Source: Icerya purchasi (lineage: Eukaryota > Arthropoda > Insecta > Hemiptera > Monophlebidae). Taken from it: a stretch of 64,000 nucleotides of DNA. A program made the translations under genes and the position numbers. Shown here piece after piece: positions 32,922 to 44,800 of this stretch (positions are counted from its first letter, which is position 1; each line of letters starts with the position of its first letter). Below the pieces are notes generated by a model that saw only the letters and a list, made by a program, of their open reading frames with translations, ran no database searches and had not been told where the DNA came from. The stretch is from contig CM077116.1 in NCBI GenBank assembly GCA_039619475.1, forward strand, positions 379,118,188 through 379,182,187, in the 5' to 3' direction.

Positions 32922-33004
32922 TTTTTTCTCTATTCCCATTTCTTGGGCTAATGTCCTCGCTGACGAACCCATAGTAAATATTAAAAAAAAAAAAAAAAAA
33001 AAAA

Positions 33005-33017
33005 AATATCGTCCGCT
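33005..33017. repeat. Target-site duplication of element B, 3' side
   Basis: AATATCGTCCGCT directly after the poly(A) tail; the first two As cannot be told apart from the tail. Confidence 0.9.
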
Positions 33018-35158
33018 GATGTTCGCATAAAGTTTTTTTTTGTTCACGTATTATTTTAATAGAATTTATCAAAATTTTATAATAAAAAGGATAACGTTAA
33101 AAAAAATTAGCCACCTTTTAACCGAATAGAATGACATTAAATTGAAAATATTTTCCGGTGAAACTAGAGAATAGATGAGAAGCGGAAGGTACAGTGTTCC
33201 TTCGCGGTAAATAGGTTTTGAAAAAGATAAGGACACGCATCGGTCGGCGAAGGAACCGCCTAATGAAATGTTGCTTGTCTGACGATGAAATGGCAGGTAT
33301 TTGAAATGCAAAGTATTTACGTTGGTAATTTTTTCTCGCGAAACATCTTCATTTGCTTACAGTAACAATTTTATCGGCCATTGCGGTCTTTCTTAATACT
33401 CCTGCGAGACGTTTGGCTTTCAGTTTTGTAAGAAAATACCCGGAAAAGTCCGCGCCTGCGAAAGAAAAAGAATGTTTTTCCTTTTTTCTTTAAAGAGACC
33501 GGCGCTAAGTGGAAAAAAGCGTTAAAATTGCTCATAAAGGAAATGGGATAAAATGAGGGTGTTTTATAGGATTGCTGTTCTCCATTTTTTTTCCCCCTTA
33601 CGCATCGGTACTGTTTCAAAGTAATTTCACTAAGAAAAATAAACAGTAAGAAATTTCGAAATTACGCTCGACGATAAGTTTCACAAGAGAAAAGCTGGAG
33701 TGGATTAGCGTTATTTCATTGTCGGTAATTAATTATAATAACCGAACGATATGGCAGATATAATAAGCCTGTAATCTGAAGCGGTTTTAACGCTAAAAAT
33801 GTACCAAGAGAATTAACTAAAGACTCGCTTCGTATACATATTATAGTAGCAAATAATAATGATGAAAACGGAAAATGGGAATAATAATGGCGGCTTGTGC
33901 AAGATACAAATGAAAAAGAAAAAAGAAAACACAGAAAAACACGGAAAAAGAAAAATGATTACAAAAAGAAAATTATCTTATTAAGTTTTATAGGTCGCTT
34001 TTAATTACTGAATAAAGTGCGAAGAAATACGGACGTAGTTTGTTTCGTTTTCCCAATATTAGGCAGAGAAATTCCCGCTTAATTGCTGTAAAGCGTCTGG
34101 CGAAATAAGTTACTTGAAGCTGTTTCGCAGATAAATAATTTATTTCTGCCTGATTATCGAGGAATTTTTTGACATTTTCTTGAACAGGCAACCACTTTTT
34201 GTTGAAGAGTTGAAGCCGTCAAAGTCTGCACTAATTACTTTATTTCGCTTTCTTTTTTCTTTTTTTTTTATTGATCGGGTTCTTCTTTTGTGTATTTTTT
34301 TCTCGGGTTTGCTAACAGCAGCATGGGATGATGGAGGATGAAAACTATATTTTTATTTTATTTAATGAAACTTCTGGAACGGTAGCAATAAGAGAAGAAG
34401 AGACATTAGTAGACAAGAATACTTACGCGGACTACGTTGGAAACAAAACATGGTATTTTCGGGATGCAATGGACAGAAGCTAGTTGTGATCATGCGGAAA
34501 TGGTTTAAAGGAGAACGCCGTGGGGAAGAGGATTATGAATTAGGATATCAATTTGGGGGGAAGCGAAAAGGACACGATAGTCAAAAAGATTAGTAGTCAG
34601 CAAAAGAAATGCTTAAAGATAATATTTCCTAATAAAGATCAGGTTAATAGTAATATTAGCCGGTAGAGAGAGAAATAAAATGTTTCCAAGGATGTGCTAG
34701 TTTTATCAGCTGTTGCTTGAATATAAGACACCACAAATATATATCAATGGCTACGATGACAAGAAGCAGGACAACGAGGAATAATAGGGAGGTATATTTT
34801 ATTCGTTCGAAAGACATAAATATATAGTTAACAATACGGATAAAATAGAATTAAATTAAGCTGCCAGAACGAATCCGAGAAGATATAATGCAAAAAGAGA
34901 TAGGAACTTGGAAAGTACTAATTAAGCAATGGTTGATTGATAACGTTAATGAGTGACATTAAGTTAGATCAACTGGGAACTGGCTGTGGCGGAGAACGGA
35001 CCATTCGTATTTGTCGAACGTGTAGTATGAAATTGTTTGTATAATGATAAGTAGATTTTTTTGTTTTTATCTTTTCTATTTATTTATTTTTTTCTCACTT
35101 TTTATAATTATTACAATTAATTGTATAATTGTAATAAAATATTGTAACATATGTTTTA
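33018..35158. other. Non-coding stretch, nothing firmly recognised
   Basis: No frame with a recognisable motif; the minus-strand frames at 33069-33311, 33371-33619 and 33988-34191 are short and featureless. From about 34320 to 35000 the plus strand is purine-rich, which elsewhere in the window marks decayed minus-strand LINEs. I could not find a motif to confirm one here. Confidence 0.5.
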
Positions 35159-35254
35159 AATAAACGATGATAAGCGTGTTGGGCACCCGCAGAAGGCCAG
35201 TATGCCTTGTGGGACCCACAACTTATTTTTAATAAAAAAAAAAAAAAAAAAAAA
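35159..35254 (+). repeat. 3' end of a retroposon with poly(A) tail, copy 1
   Basis: A ~75-bp sequence ending in A21 (35234-35254). Its relative lies inverted at 62192-62292, also ending in a long poly(A) tail on its own strand. Shared blocks on the sense strand: AATAAACGATRATAA, GGGCACYCRCA, GTATGCC or GGCATACTTG, and ACCCACAACTTATTTT. Ending both copies in poly(A) identifies this as the 3' end of a LINE or SINE family; its body is not visible. Confidence 0.7.
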
Positions 35255-35259
35255 TCAAA

Positions 35260-35480
35260 ACAAACGAGAGAAGCGGCAGAGCCAAAAAGTCGAAGAAATA
35301 AAAAGGGATGGGAATTAGGATAAAGAAAAAAATCGGTACATAGACGGAGCGTTTTAAGAAATGAGGACAACGATATTATAGAAAACAATTTCCAAAACTT
35401 AAACGGTAGCAGACGTAAGCCCGGGAGCGGAAGAATTTTTTTTTTCCGAATAATTGTAAAAGTATTCTCCATCGATCAAA
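35260..35480 (-). pseudogene. Short decayed RT fragment of the A/B/C LINE family
   Basis: On the minus strand, about 35440-35400 reads NSSAPGLTSATV then VLEIVF. This parallels NSSNSSPGKDGIPFLVLKSL of element B, the conserved start of the RT domain. Around 35360-35270 further weak similarity to the next RT block is spread over two frames. Stops interrupt it and there is no catalytic block. It abuts the poly(A) end of a plus-strand retroposon, giving a head-on junction of two insertions. Confidence 0.4.
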
Positions 35481-35514
35481 AATAGAACCGGACTGAAGGG
35501 AGGAGGTGACAATG

Positions 35515-35517
35515 ATA

Positions 35518-35587
<70 letters not shown>
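35515..35587. repeat. (TA)n microsatellite, ~36 units
   Basis: A 73-bp TA tract with a single C interruption at about 35536. Confidence 0.92.
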
Positions 35588-35589
<2 letters not shown>

Positions 35590-36299
35590 TTAGCTTATCA
35601 TTAGGAAGACCGGAACTAGATGTGCATTTAGAAAACTGGTCTCCAAAAGCTTAACCAGGGCTGGCTCTAGCGTTAGAAGCCAGGATGATATTATGAAGAG
35701 TTCAGTTAGAGCGGAAGTATTGAAAAGTAGACAAAGCTGAAATGCGAAAGAGTCATCCTCATATTCTCTCAAAGTGATGTAGCACCTAAGGATCTTTTAT
35801 TTAGGAACAAAGATTGCGCAGAATAAGTAAAATTAGTAACAGCTAAGTATTAGAAAATTACGTAGATAAGTCGACAATTGAGCGAAATTTAATCCAAACT
35901 TTTTTCGATGGAACTCACCTAGAAGACTGGAAAGGACTAAACGCAGGAAATGATTTATAATAAACGTGTATGAAAAGTATCAAGTTTTTCCCCCTAGAAG
36001 AATTCTCTGAAAAAAGAAAAAAAATTACATCGACGGAATTAGAACTTTAAGGAGAATAAGATTGAAATCGAAGATTTCTAAAGAACAACCTCAAAGAGGA
36101 AACGGATTAGCTTTTGGCAGCAAGATGTGTTTATAAGTTTCTCACATTTCGGCTCTTTTTAATATTTTTTAAAATACAATTTTCTGTAATACATGTTTCT
36201 ATAAATTCTTAATGAGTATATGCAAAGTTGAATAGTGAAGTCGTTTGTAATCGTGTTCGCACTATTTAGATAATTCAGCGAGTTATCTCCCTTTATCGT
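35588..36299. other. Spacer, nothing recognised
   Basis: A 60-codon minus-strand frame at 35590-35772 has no motif. The rest is AT-rich and non-coding up to the leader of element D. Confidence 0.5.
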
Positions 36300-36426
36300 A
36301 AACGTTGTGTTTCTTTTATTTTTATTCTTCCGTGTAAGCGAGTGACTATACGCGGCTCGTACTGCTGCTCCGCCTTCCGATTAGCGGTAAGCGGTAGCTA
36401 CCCTCTCTTTCTTTCCCACTTAAACA

Positions 36427-37984
36427 ATGATCCGATCGCCAAAATTAGGCCGCCGCTACGCCGCATACACATCCGACAGTATTCCCGCTATAGAAAATAT
36501 ATCAGCTAATGCCGAGGATGTAGGTATAGTAACGGACACATTACATCAAAATACACACAAGAACAACTGTACAGATTCAAGAGGTAATATCGAGCCAATT
36601 ATTTATGATATTAATTGCGATGCAAGCGAATTCGTAAACAAAGGCAACAATCTATCGAGTAAAGATAACAAATATAAAAATTTAAATCGTATTTCTCCTT
36701 TAACAATAATAAAAGAGAAACCAACTACCGTTAATAACAATGATCAGTGGCATGTAGTTTCCAACAAAAAGAGAGCGAGACGCTCTGAAACTTCCACCGC
36801 CTCTACTTCTCCGCCCAGTATAAAACGTAACATTTATGAATTCTTATCGGTAGATGATGATGAGGAAATAGAAAATAGCGGAAACGATATTGATACGACT
36901 TTTGAAAGAAAAAAACGATGCAGCAACAAACTTTAACTCTAATTCACATATAAATAACACAAATCATGAACAGTTTACAGAGAAAAGTAAAAAGGTACCT
37001 CCGATATTAGTGAAAAATATTAATAACATCTCGGTATTACGTAATACGTTATTATCCGATAGAAATATAAAATTTATCCTTAAATCGACTAGCACAGGAG
37101 CTACTATCAATCCGGAATCTGCGGACAGTTACAGAAAAATTATTCAGCTGCTAAGATCAAAAAATTTTTACTTTTACACATGTCAACTGTCGGAAGATAA
37201 ACCATTTAGAGTTGTATTACGTAATTTACATCCGTCTACAGACTTGAACGAAATAAAAACGGAAATTGAAAAGAAAGGTTTTAGCATTAAAAATGTAACA
37301 AACGTAATTCATCCGAAAACTAAGCAAAACTTACCTATACTTTACGTAGACCTAAACCCGTCTTCGCACAATGACGATATTTTCACATTAACAGGTTTGC
37401 TGTGCACACAAGTAGTAGTGCAAGAACTCAGATCAAATAAACAGCTTATTCAATGCAAAAGATGCCAATTATATGGCCATTCTCAGAACTATTGTAACCT
37501 TCCTTTCAGGTGTGTTAAATGTAGAAATAAGCACGAAACTAAAAATTACACTAAAGGAGTCGGTACTAAACCCCGTTGTGCCCTCTGCGAAGGAGAACAT
37601 CCAGCGAACTACAGAGGCTGTTCAGAATACAAACGCATGCTTTTAGATTGACAACAACAAATAAATAAGCAACCTCAAAATATTTTCGAGATGCAAAATG
37701 AATATTTCCCTTCCCTGAGCAAAACGACTATGGCCCATACAAACCCGTGGATAAACCATAATATATCAACACCTCAAGGAATAAACAAACCTGGCTACAG
37801 CAGCATACTTAATAGCAATTTAATACACGAAAAGGTAAATTACAATAGTGGTCATGAGATTAAGATTATGGAACAGTTTTCCACCCAAATAACAAATGTA
37901 CTAGATAAGTTGTTTAACGACTTCAAATTATTAATTACGCCACTATTCACCATACTGAACAAATTGTTAGAGAAATTAAATTAA
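36427..37984 (+). pseudogene. Element D ORF1: Jockey gag-like protein, frameshifted and with one in-frame stop
   Basis: The gag-like protein binds element RNA. The first frame (36427-36936) is polar and basic. A 7-A run at 36909-36915 carries one base too many and pushes the protein into the frame that continues from 36890 to 37651. That frame holds the PRE_C2HC-type region typical of Jockey gag (PFRVVLRNLHPSTDLNEIKT) followed by zinc knuckles CKRCQLYGHSQNYC, CVKCRNKHETKNY and CALCEGEHPANYRGC. The middle knuckle lacks its last Cys: TAC, Tyr, at 37547-37549. A TGA at 37649-37651 stops the frame right after EYKRMLLD; the same frame continues 97 further codons to 37984 with a plausible C-terminus. 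ORF2 begins 17 bases later. Three independent lesions indicate a dead copy. Confidence 0.85.
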
Positions 37985-38001
37985 CTACGTAACATACTAA
38001 A

Positions 38002-39230
38002 ATGAGAAAAAGCAACATACAAGGAACCGTAATGATAACAAATAACTTACTGTTAATTATGTTATGGAACTGTAATGGGCTTATTCAGAAGAAACAAGAG
38101 CTTGAATTATTTCTTTATAGACATAGAATAGATGTTGCTCTCATTTGTGAGACGCACTTGACATCTTCACACAGCTTTAGAATATCAGGTTATACTAGTT
38201 ATCCCTCAACACACCCTGATGGCAGAGCGCATGGTGGCGTAACCGTACTAGTAAGATCGAGTTTAAATCACCTTAAACTATATTCGGAAGCTACTTATGC
38301 ATATCAGATTTCAGCTGTAAATATTAGAACCTCAAATTTTGACTTAGTAATTGCCAGCATATATTGTCACCCTAATATTATCTTACCTAAAGAAAGATTA
38401 CTGCAATTAATCTTTGGCTTGGGACCTAAAGTCATTCTAGGTGGAGACTTTAATGCCAAACATCCAAGATGGAATTGTAATCGAACAAATCATCGAGGCA
38501 GAATGATAAACAATTTAATATCAAATTACAATCTTCAAATCTTAAGTTCCAACGAACCAACCTACTGGCCAACACACGCAAATAGATTGCCGAGCACACT
38601 TGATTTTTTCATCGCTAGAAACCTACATCATGTATATAACACTTGTAAAACGGTACCTGAACTAAGCTCAGACCACACTCCGTTATTAACATGCCTCTCA
38701 GTACAACCAATAATAAATGAAAAAACTAAACGATTATCAAACAAATATACAGATTGGATGAAATTTAAGAAATACATGGATCTGATTACGGACTTAAATA
38801 TTAGATTAAAAACTAATGAGGATCTTGATGGAGCGGTTTCTATATTAATTAAGAACATCCAAGATGCCTGTAAAACAGCCACTAAAACTCCAGCGTATAA
38901 AACTATTAAGGAAAAACACTTTAATGTTCCAGTAGAAATTAGAAAGTTAATACAAGCGACAAGAAGAGCACGCACTAGTTGGCAACGTAATAAAACATTG
39001 ACTGGTTAACAACTATACAATTCACTACAAAGGGAATTACGCAAAAATATACAGATATACAAGAATAATAGGTATGAAAACTTATTTTCTCAATTAAATC
39101 CGCAAGATGACTCTATTTGGAAAACAACAAAATCTTTCCTAAAACAACATCCAAAGCAGTACCCGGTCAAAAAAGCAAATGGGGAATGGACCAAAACTGA
39201 TGCAAATATCAGCTCGCTACTTACACTTCC
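38002..39230 (+). pseudogene. Element D ORF2: endonuclease domain complete, then stop and truncation
   Basis: 335 codons are open from 38002. All APE-type endonuclease blocks are present: IMLWNCNGL (catalytic Asn), ICETHL (Glu), HGGVTVLVRS, GGDFNAKHPRWNC, STLDFFIARN and LSSDHTPLL. The wording is that of Jockey-clade elements. A TAA at 39007-39009 ends the frame in the linker. Without it the frame would run on through WKTTKSFLKQHPKQYPVKKA and NGEWTKTDANI to about 39230, where similarity ends. No RT block exists anywhere downstream, so only the nuclease could be made. A methionine nearer the core (codon 11 or 20) could equally be the real start. Confidence 0.85.
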
Positions 39231-40854
39231 GAAGGACATCTTTTATGCAAGTCTTATATATCGATGATTTAATCGATATTCGCTTTAGCCGATAGCAGAA
39301 CAAAAACCGAAATCCAGCGAAATTTAAATCGAAAATCGCCGATATATGTGGCGAAAAAAAGTTCCGAATCCGTTTCATCTAGAAGAATTAATACACCATC
39401 CTCTGCGATCCAGGATATAGCGAATATTATATATGTATGCGCGCAAATCTAATTAAACAAAATCTCTAATTACGGACTGGATTATTATTATCTAATGTTG
39501 TATATAGATGACGTGTTTGTGCAATTTTTCCGAGGGCGAAACTTCAATCGTAAAGGATATCTCGTTGCGCGATCATTTTACGTCGACGATTATACGATTT
39601 ATTTTATTTAAAGTTCGGTAATCTATAAGTTTTATTAAGAAAGTTTACAGCAACTTTTACTTCGATATTTACGGTATTGAAATTCAAGTCGAACTACACG
39701 GGGTTACAGAACACCAGTAAAACTTTGATCAACGACACTGACGCCATTCAAAACAGAACTTCGTACAGTGGCGCTGTTGCAATGACTCCTTTTATTGTAA
39801 TTATCCGTTTCCACTTCACGGATTATTTTCTGCCATAAAACTGATTTCGCCTTATAAAATTGTTTTCGCTGCAAATTCGTGTTTCGCGGATAAAAGGGGG
39901 GAAAAATATGCTATTTGCCTTCATGCGGTAAAACAGTCTACTGCGTTTATATTCCTCCTTCGAGAAATTTTTTCTCCCTTCTAGGGGGGAGGGGGGAGAA
40001 AATCGGATTATAAAAATACGTTTTAAGGTTTTAAAAGGGAGTGAATTTGTTTGTTGGTTGTTTCTTTTTGTCCATTGTGAACGAAGTAAACCCCTGATCG
40101 AGAAATGTAAATTTATTCGTGTCAGTACACACCCAGTGATGAAGAGGTGCAGTTATTGTTTCGGATTAATCAGATTCATTGTAGGAGAAGTGCGGAATAT
40201 AATAACTGGTAGAGCGAAAATGTTCTACCTGTCTGGAAAATGTCGTTGAGCTCGAAATTGAAAAGAAACGAGAAGAACTGAGTACCTTGAGTGATTATTT
40301 TAGGTCTCCGTTGATTATTATTAATTAGCGACTGAAAATGAGTTTGATGATCGTACACGCTAAAACGATTAGAACTTGAAATATTGTCGACATTGTGATT
40401 TCACAATAAGGCGGACGAGAATTTAATTCTTCAAACGATAAGGGAATTCGAGTACGTTAATTAATAATCGGATAAAGAATTATATAACTATTAGAAAAAG
40501 CCACAAAGGATCAATGAACGAATTATATGAGAAAACAAGGAAAGAAAAATGAAAGAAAAAACCGAAAGAAGCAACCGAAAAATGGGAAACAGTAATAAAT
40601 GCGCGCTACACCCGATTACGACGTAATAGTTTCACGGGGATCATAGCAATTGGCAGTTCGGATCGCCGGTTAATTACTCCGCTAAATTTGAACTCTAAAT
40701 TAAATAGAATCATAAGTCCGTCATCCCAATTTGACTACTGTTCGTTTATTTGCACCTGCGCACAAGTCTCCAATCTCTAAATTAAATATAGTCCAAAATT
40801 ATTACTTTCGACTTAATCATGTGTCTCAGTGTCGCTAAAAATTACAAATTCCGA
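39231..40854. other. Non-coding stretch
   Basis: AT-rich sequence with no recognised protein, repeat copy or array. A small C/T-G/A patch with GGGGGGAGGGGGGAG at about 39985-40000 pairs imperfectly with TTTTCTCCC just upstream. The 63-codon frame at 40058-40249 has no motif. Confidence 0.55.
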
Positions 40855-41650
40855 CAGTTCTTGCTGAATCCAATACGTCATCCCTGTTAGTTTGCAGATC
40901 TTACTTAGGCTCTTTGCTAAGCGTCTCCGCTCACATCCTCTATTCATTCCCACCTTTCGATTTCTAGAAATTATTGGCGTTTTGTGCCATAGGAAAATTC
41001 CTATCTTACCTATTGGTCTTAGTTCATTTCGGTCCTACTCAGTTTCCGTCAATAGTTTTGCGCTATTTGTCCTTCCACTTCAGTGACCTCTGTCATCCTC
41101 CCAGGGTATTTATTCTGCCCTCCCTTTCAAAATCTCTCCTTTAATCAAACAGAAATTCTACATTTCCTCTTTCTTTCTCGTCTAACCATTTTCACTGATG
41201 GTTCGAGGGGACGGCTTGCTGGTGCTGCTACTTCTTTTATCGTTCCAGATTTTATTTCTGTTCCATATTGACAGCCGAAATGATTGCTATTTTATACTCC
41301 GTTTCCGTTATCTGCATTTCCTCCAATTGTCTTTCTTTCAATTTTTTAACTATTTCTAACTCCTGCGCTTTAGGACATTTGTTCTGCCCTTCTTGATCTA
41401 ACTTTATTATTCTAATTCATGTTCTTTCTTCTCTTCATGCGATTCATACTGATATTTGATATGGGTTGCTGGTCATTACGGCGCATCTTTGGTAATGAGC
41501 GGCTGATTCTTCAGCTCGGGTTGCTGTTTTTTCTTCCTTCATCTTCAAAAACATTCCACCTTCTAACCTCCGGTTGTTATTTTCAATTTCTGATCTGGGT
41601 CGGATTGTGATGAATTCTTACTCTCAGCCTCTTTGATTTATGATTACGTA
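40855..41650 (+). pseudogene. Highly decayed RT C-terminus/RNase H fragment of the A/B/C LINE family
   Basis: Plus strand. LAESNTSSLLVCRSYLGS followed by two short stretches (about 40863-41010, across stops) parallels ILSESNIKPLFIRRSLLGYR and the following WRFVPHKIPVLAH of element A. Next, 41180-41270 reads LTIFTDGSRGRLAGAATSFI, the first RNase H block with its Asp. A later weak RNase H-like stretch runs to about 41600. Stops and frameshifts are frequent, so this is an older copy than A, B or C. It faces element C tail to tail across about 160 bases. Confidence 0.6.
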
Positions 41651-41790
41651 CCGTACGGGCGCCGGTATAGTTTCGGCTCCACACCACCAATATTTCTTTT
41701 TATTTGCCGAGTGCATCTATTTTTTTATTAAATAATTAACACGAACTTCGGAATTTCTTCTTTCTTGTTTCGGACAGTTTCTACCGGACA

Positions 41791-41804
41791 CTATTTTGTG
41801 ATAC
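41791..41804. repeat. Possible target-site duplication of element C, 3' side
   Basis: CTATTTTGTGATAC, matching CTATTTTGATAC at 45057-45068 except for an extra TG. Six bases (AAAAAG) separate it from the poly(T) tract, so the match is suggestive only. Confidence 0.4.
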
Positions 41805-41810
41805 AAAAAG

Positions 41811-44800
41811 TTTTTTTTTTTTTTTTTTTTTTTTGGGCGCGCCAGCGGCATTGACCCAACAACCAGAAAACTAAGCTAATAAACTAAATAACTAAGCGAT
41901 CCGAAATGGACGCAAAAAACGACAGCAGTGCGGACACCACAGAAGATGAAGGAAAGGAGAGGATAAAGGAAGAGTTATAGGGAGTAGGGAGACCTAATGA
42001 CAGGAGCTGACTGTATAGAAGGGAGCGTTCGTTACGAAGAGCAGGACACTCAAAGAAAATGTGATTAGCATCACATGTACGAGGAAGATCACAATCGTGG
42101 AGAGAACAATCAGGAGAAGGCGATAGAGCAAATCGAAAGCGAGAGGAAGGGAGGAGAGAATGATTGATCCGGAGACGAATTAGGGAGACAATAGAAGAGC
42201 GACGACTTGGCTGAATGAAACGGTAATGAGAATGACGATTAGAAAATAGGGAGGGATAAATATCCTGCCAAAGTCTGGCGTGATTAGAGGTGGATAAGGA
42301 AAAGATATCTGAAGAAGGGAAATGGTTGAGGAATGAATCAAGGCAACCAGCAGAACGAGCCAAGAATCGGCTGCATCATTGCCATCAATTCCGGAATGAC
42401 TGGGGACCCACAAAAAATCAATGAGAATAGAACGGGATGACTGCAAAGTGGAGGTAAGAGAACGAATTGAGAGCATAATACTAATGATAGGAATGTGAAG
42501 GAGGAGAGGATAGGTCTTGAAGGACGCCCTTGGAATCCGAAATAATGAGGTATTGAGAAAGATCGCTTAAAGAGGAAATATAAGAGATAGCCTGAAGGAT
42601 GGCGATCGACTCGGCAGAAAAAATAGAGCAAAAGGAAGGAAGCCGGAAGGACTCAGAATGTCGAAGCGACGGAGCAGTAAACGCACCACCCACGCTGTCC
42701 TCGCTCTTGGAACCATCAGTAAAGATCAATACATGAGCAGGAAAAGAGGAATTCAACAAATGAAGAAATTCATTGTTGACTGCACCGTGAGAGGAGGAAT
42801 TGGTTCGAAGTGGGAGAGAGGAAAATTTGATAGGCTGCCATAGGCTATTGAAGTCATGAGAGAAGTACGGGAGAGTGTTGTAGGAAAGGACAACAGGAGA
42901 AAAATTAGAAAGACGGGTAGCAATGAGCGACAGGATTGAGATTTTATGAGGAGAAAAACGCCTGCAGTTTTTGATATATAGATAGGAGGAAATAAGTTTG
43001 GACGAGGAGATGGGAAGCCGTTTAATTAAGAAGCGATACCCAAGCTGAGAACGACGAATAAACAGTGGTTGGGCAACCGACTCTGATAGAACTGCGGGAA
43101 TGGGGGAGGATTTCAAGGCTCCAATGCACAAACGGAGGCAAGAGTTCTGGATCGCGTCAAGTTTAGTGAGGAGAGACTTGGAGGAATTACCGTAGATAAA
43201 GGAACAATAGTCGAGCTTGGACCGGATGATGGCTTTGAAAAGAATTAGAAGGATAAACGGATCGCCTCCCCATCCGAGGGGAGAGAGAGATTTAAGGAGA
43301 TTAAGTCTTTTAATACAGGATTTATAGAGAAAATTAATGTGCTCATGGAATGTGAGGCGGCTATTTAAAAAAAGGCCAAGATAGCATATGGAATTGACAA
43401 CGGGGATAGGAATACCAGATACAGTGATGCGAGTTAGAGCTCGGTTAAAGGGTCGGAGAGAAAAAATGATACAAGACGACTAAGTAGGAGAAAGAAAGAG
43501 GTGAAGATGAGAAAGGGAATTATTAAGAATAAACAGGGAATTATTTAACTCATCAATAGCGACGGACAGATTATCACAGGTGGAATAGACCAAAATGTCG
43601 TCAGCGAAGAGGAGGGAGGAAGAATAAATAGGAAGAGAAGCGATATCAAAAAAGTAGATATTAAAAAGTGTAGGACTCAGACAGGAACCCTGTGGGAGCC
43701 CACGATAAACGCATCTGGAGGAGGAAAGGGAGGGAGAAGAAATAAAGAGAGTTCTGTTCTGGAAGAGGTTGAGTATGAGAATGACGACGACGGGAGGGAG
43801 GTTAAGAGAAAAAAGTTTGGAACCCAAAGCGGGAAGATGCACATTATCAAAAGGCAGAAGAGACGTCCACAAAGGAGGCAATGGTGAATTTTTTTGTTAG
43901 GAAAGACTTATAGACATCTGAAAGGAAATAACTAATGCAGTCAACCGGCCCAAGCCCAGGACGAAAACCAAACATATTAGGAGGGAATAGATTATTGTGC
44001 TCCAACCACCACACGAGGCGATTGTTGATCAAGCCTTCAAAGAGTTTACGCAGGCAGGAAGCCAGGGAAATGGGACGGAAAGAACACTGATTTCTTTTAG
44101 GAATAGGAACGACAATAAAGTCGTTCCAGGATTTTGGAGTAGAGCCAGAAAGGAGAAAAGAATTAAATATATGGAGAAGGAAAAGCAGCGCAGCAGGGGA
44201 GAGATTTTTAAGAATAAGGAACGAGAATCCGTCCCGGCCAGGAGAAGACGAGGTGGATTTATTAAGAATGGATGCAAGCTCCTCGTAACGGAAAGGAGAA
44301 GACAGAAAGTGAGGCTCAGAATCTACAGGACGAGAAGGAAGAACAGTTTCTTCAAAAGAAGGGACATAGGCAGGAGCAATAGAATCCAAGAAGGACTCCA
44401 GCTGGGATTTGGAAGGGTGGGAGTGGCGAGTGCGCTCAGAAAAGGGTGATCTAAACGACTTAGCCATTTTCCAGATCTGGGAGAAGGGCGTATCTCTGGA
44501 GAAGGAGGAACAGAAAGACTTCCAAGAATTCTTTTTGGCAGACTTCAGGATAAAACGAGCTTTTGCGTTAGCTTCTTTGTGGGCTAGGAAGTTGGACATA
44601 GAGGAATGAGAGCGGAAGGCTTTAAAGGTGGCAGAACTTTTTTGAAACGCTACTTTACACTCTTCGTTCCACCAGAGTGAGGAGGCATACGAAGAAGAGC
44701 GACTGCGCGTGCTGGTAATAGGGGGAGAAGATGCGGAAAGAGCAGAATTTAGCGTTTGAGTGAAAAAATCGTAACGGAAGAATGGATTAGGAACATCAGA

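Larger units (their letters stand above)
28698..33004 (+). mobile_element. Element B: recently inserted RNase H-type LINE with intact ORF2 and no ORF1
   Basis: About 4.3 kb between perfect 13-bp direct repeats. It consists of a 483-bp 5' region of tandem repeats, one intact 1246-codon ORF2, a short 3' untranslated region and a poly(A) tail of about 22-24 A (32983-33006). The intact frame, perfect target-site duplication and long pure tail all point to a young insertion. Element A of the same superfamily carries a 1.87-kb ORF1 at this position; B has none. Either B was 5'-truncated at a point before ORF2 that happened to leave repeats, or this lineage starts with tandem repeats and has no ORF1. 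Confidence 0.9.
36300..39230 (+). mobile_element. Element D: Jockey-like LINE, truncated at its 3' end
   Basis: A GC-richer leader (about 36330-36426, with CGTGTAAGCGAGTGACTATA and CTGCTGCTCCGCC) precedes ORF1 (36427-37984) and ORF2 (38002 onward). The order is that of a complete Jockey 5' end. Coding similarity stops near 39230, in the linker between endonuclease and RT, and unrelated AT-rich sequence follows with no poly(A) tail. LINE copies usually lose the 5' end, so losing the 3' two thirds implies a later deletion, rearrangement or overlying insertion. It is the only Jockey-type ORF1 in the window. Confidence 0.8.

Noticed and set aside
35590..35772. 60-codon minus-strand frame as further LINE sequence
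   Set aside because: I tried to align it to the endonuclease-RT linker of A-C and found no convincing match.
36901..36920. Possible programmed -1 frameshift at the A7 run
   Set aside because: The downstream ORF1 frame is +1 relative to the upstream one; a -1 shift leads quickly to a stop. A one-base insertion explains it better.
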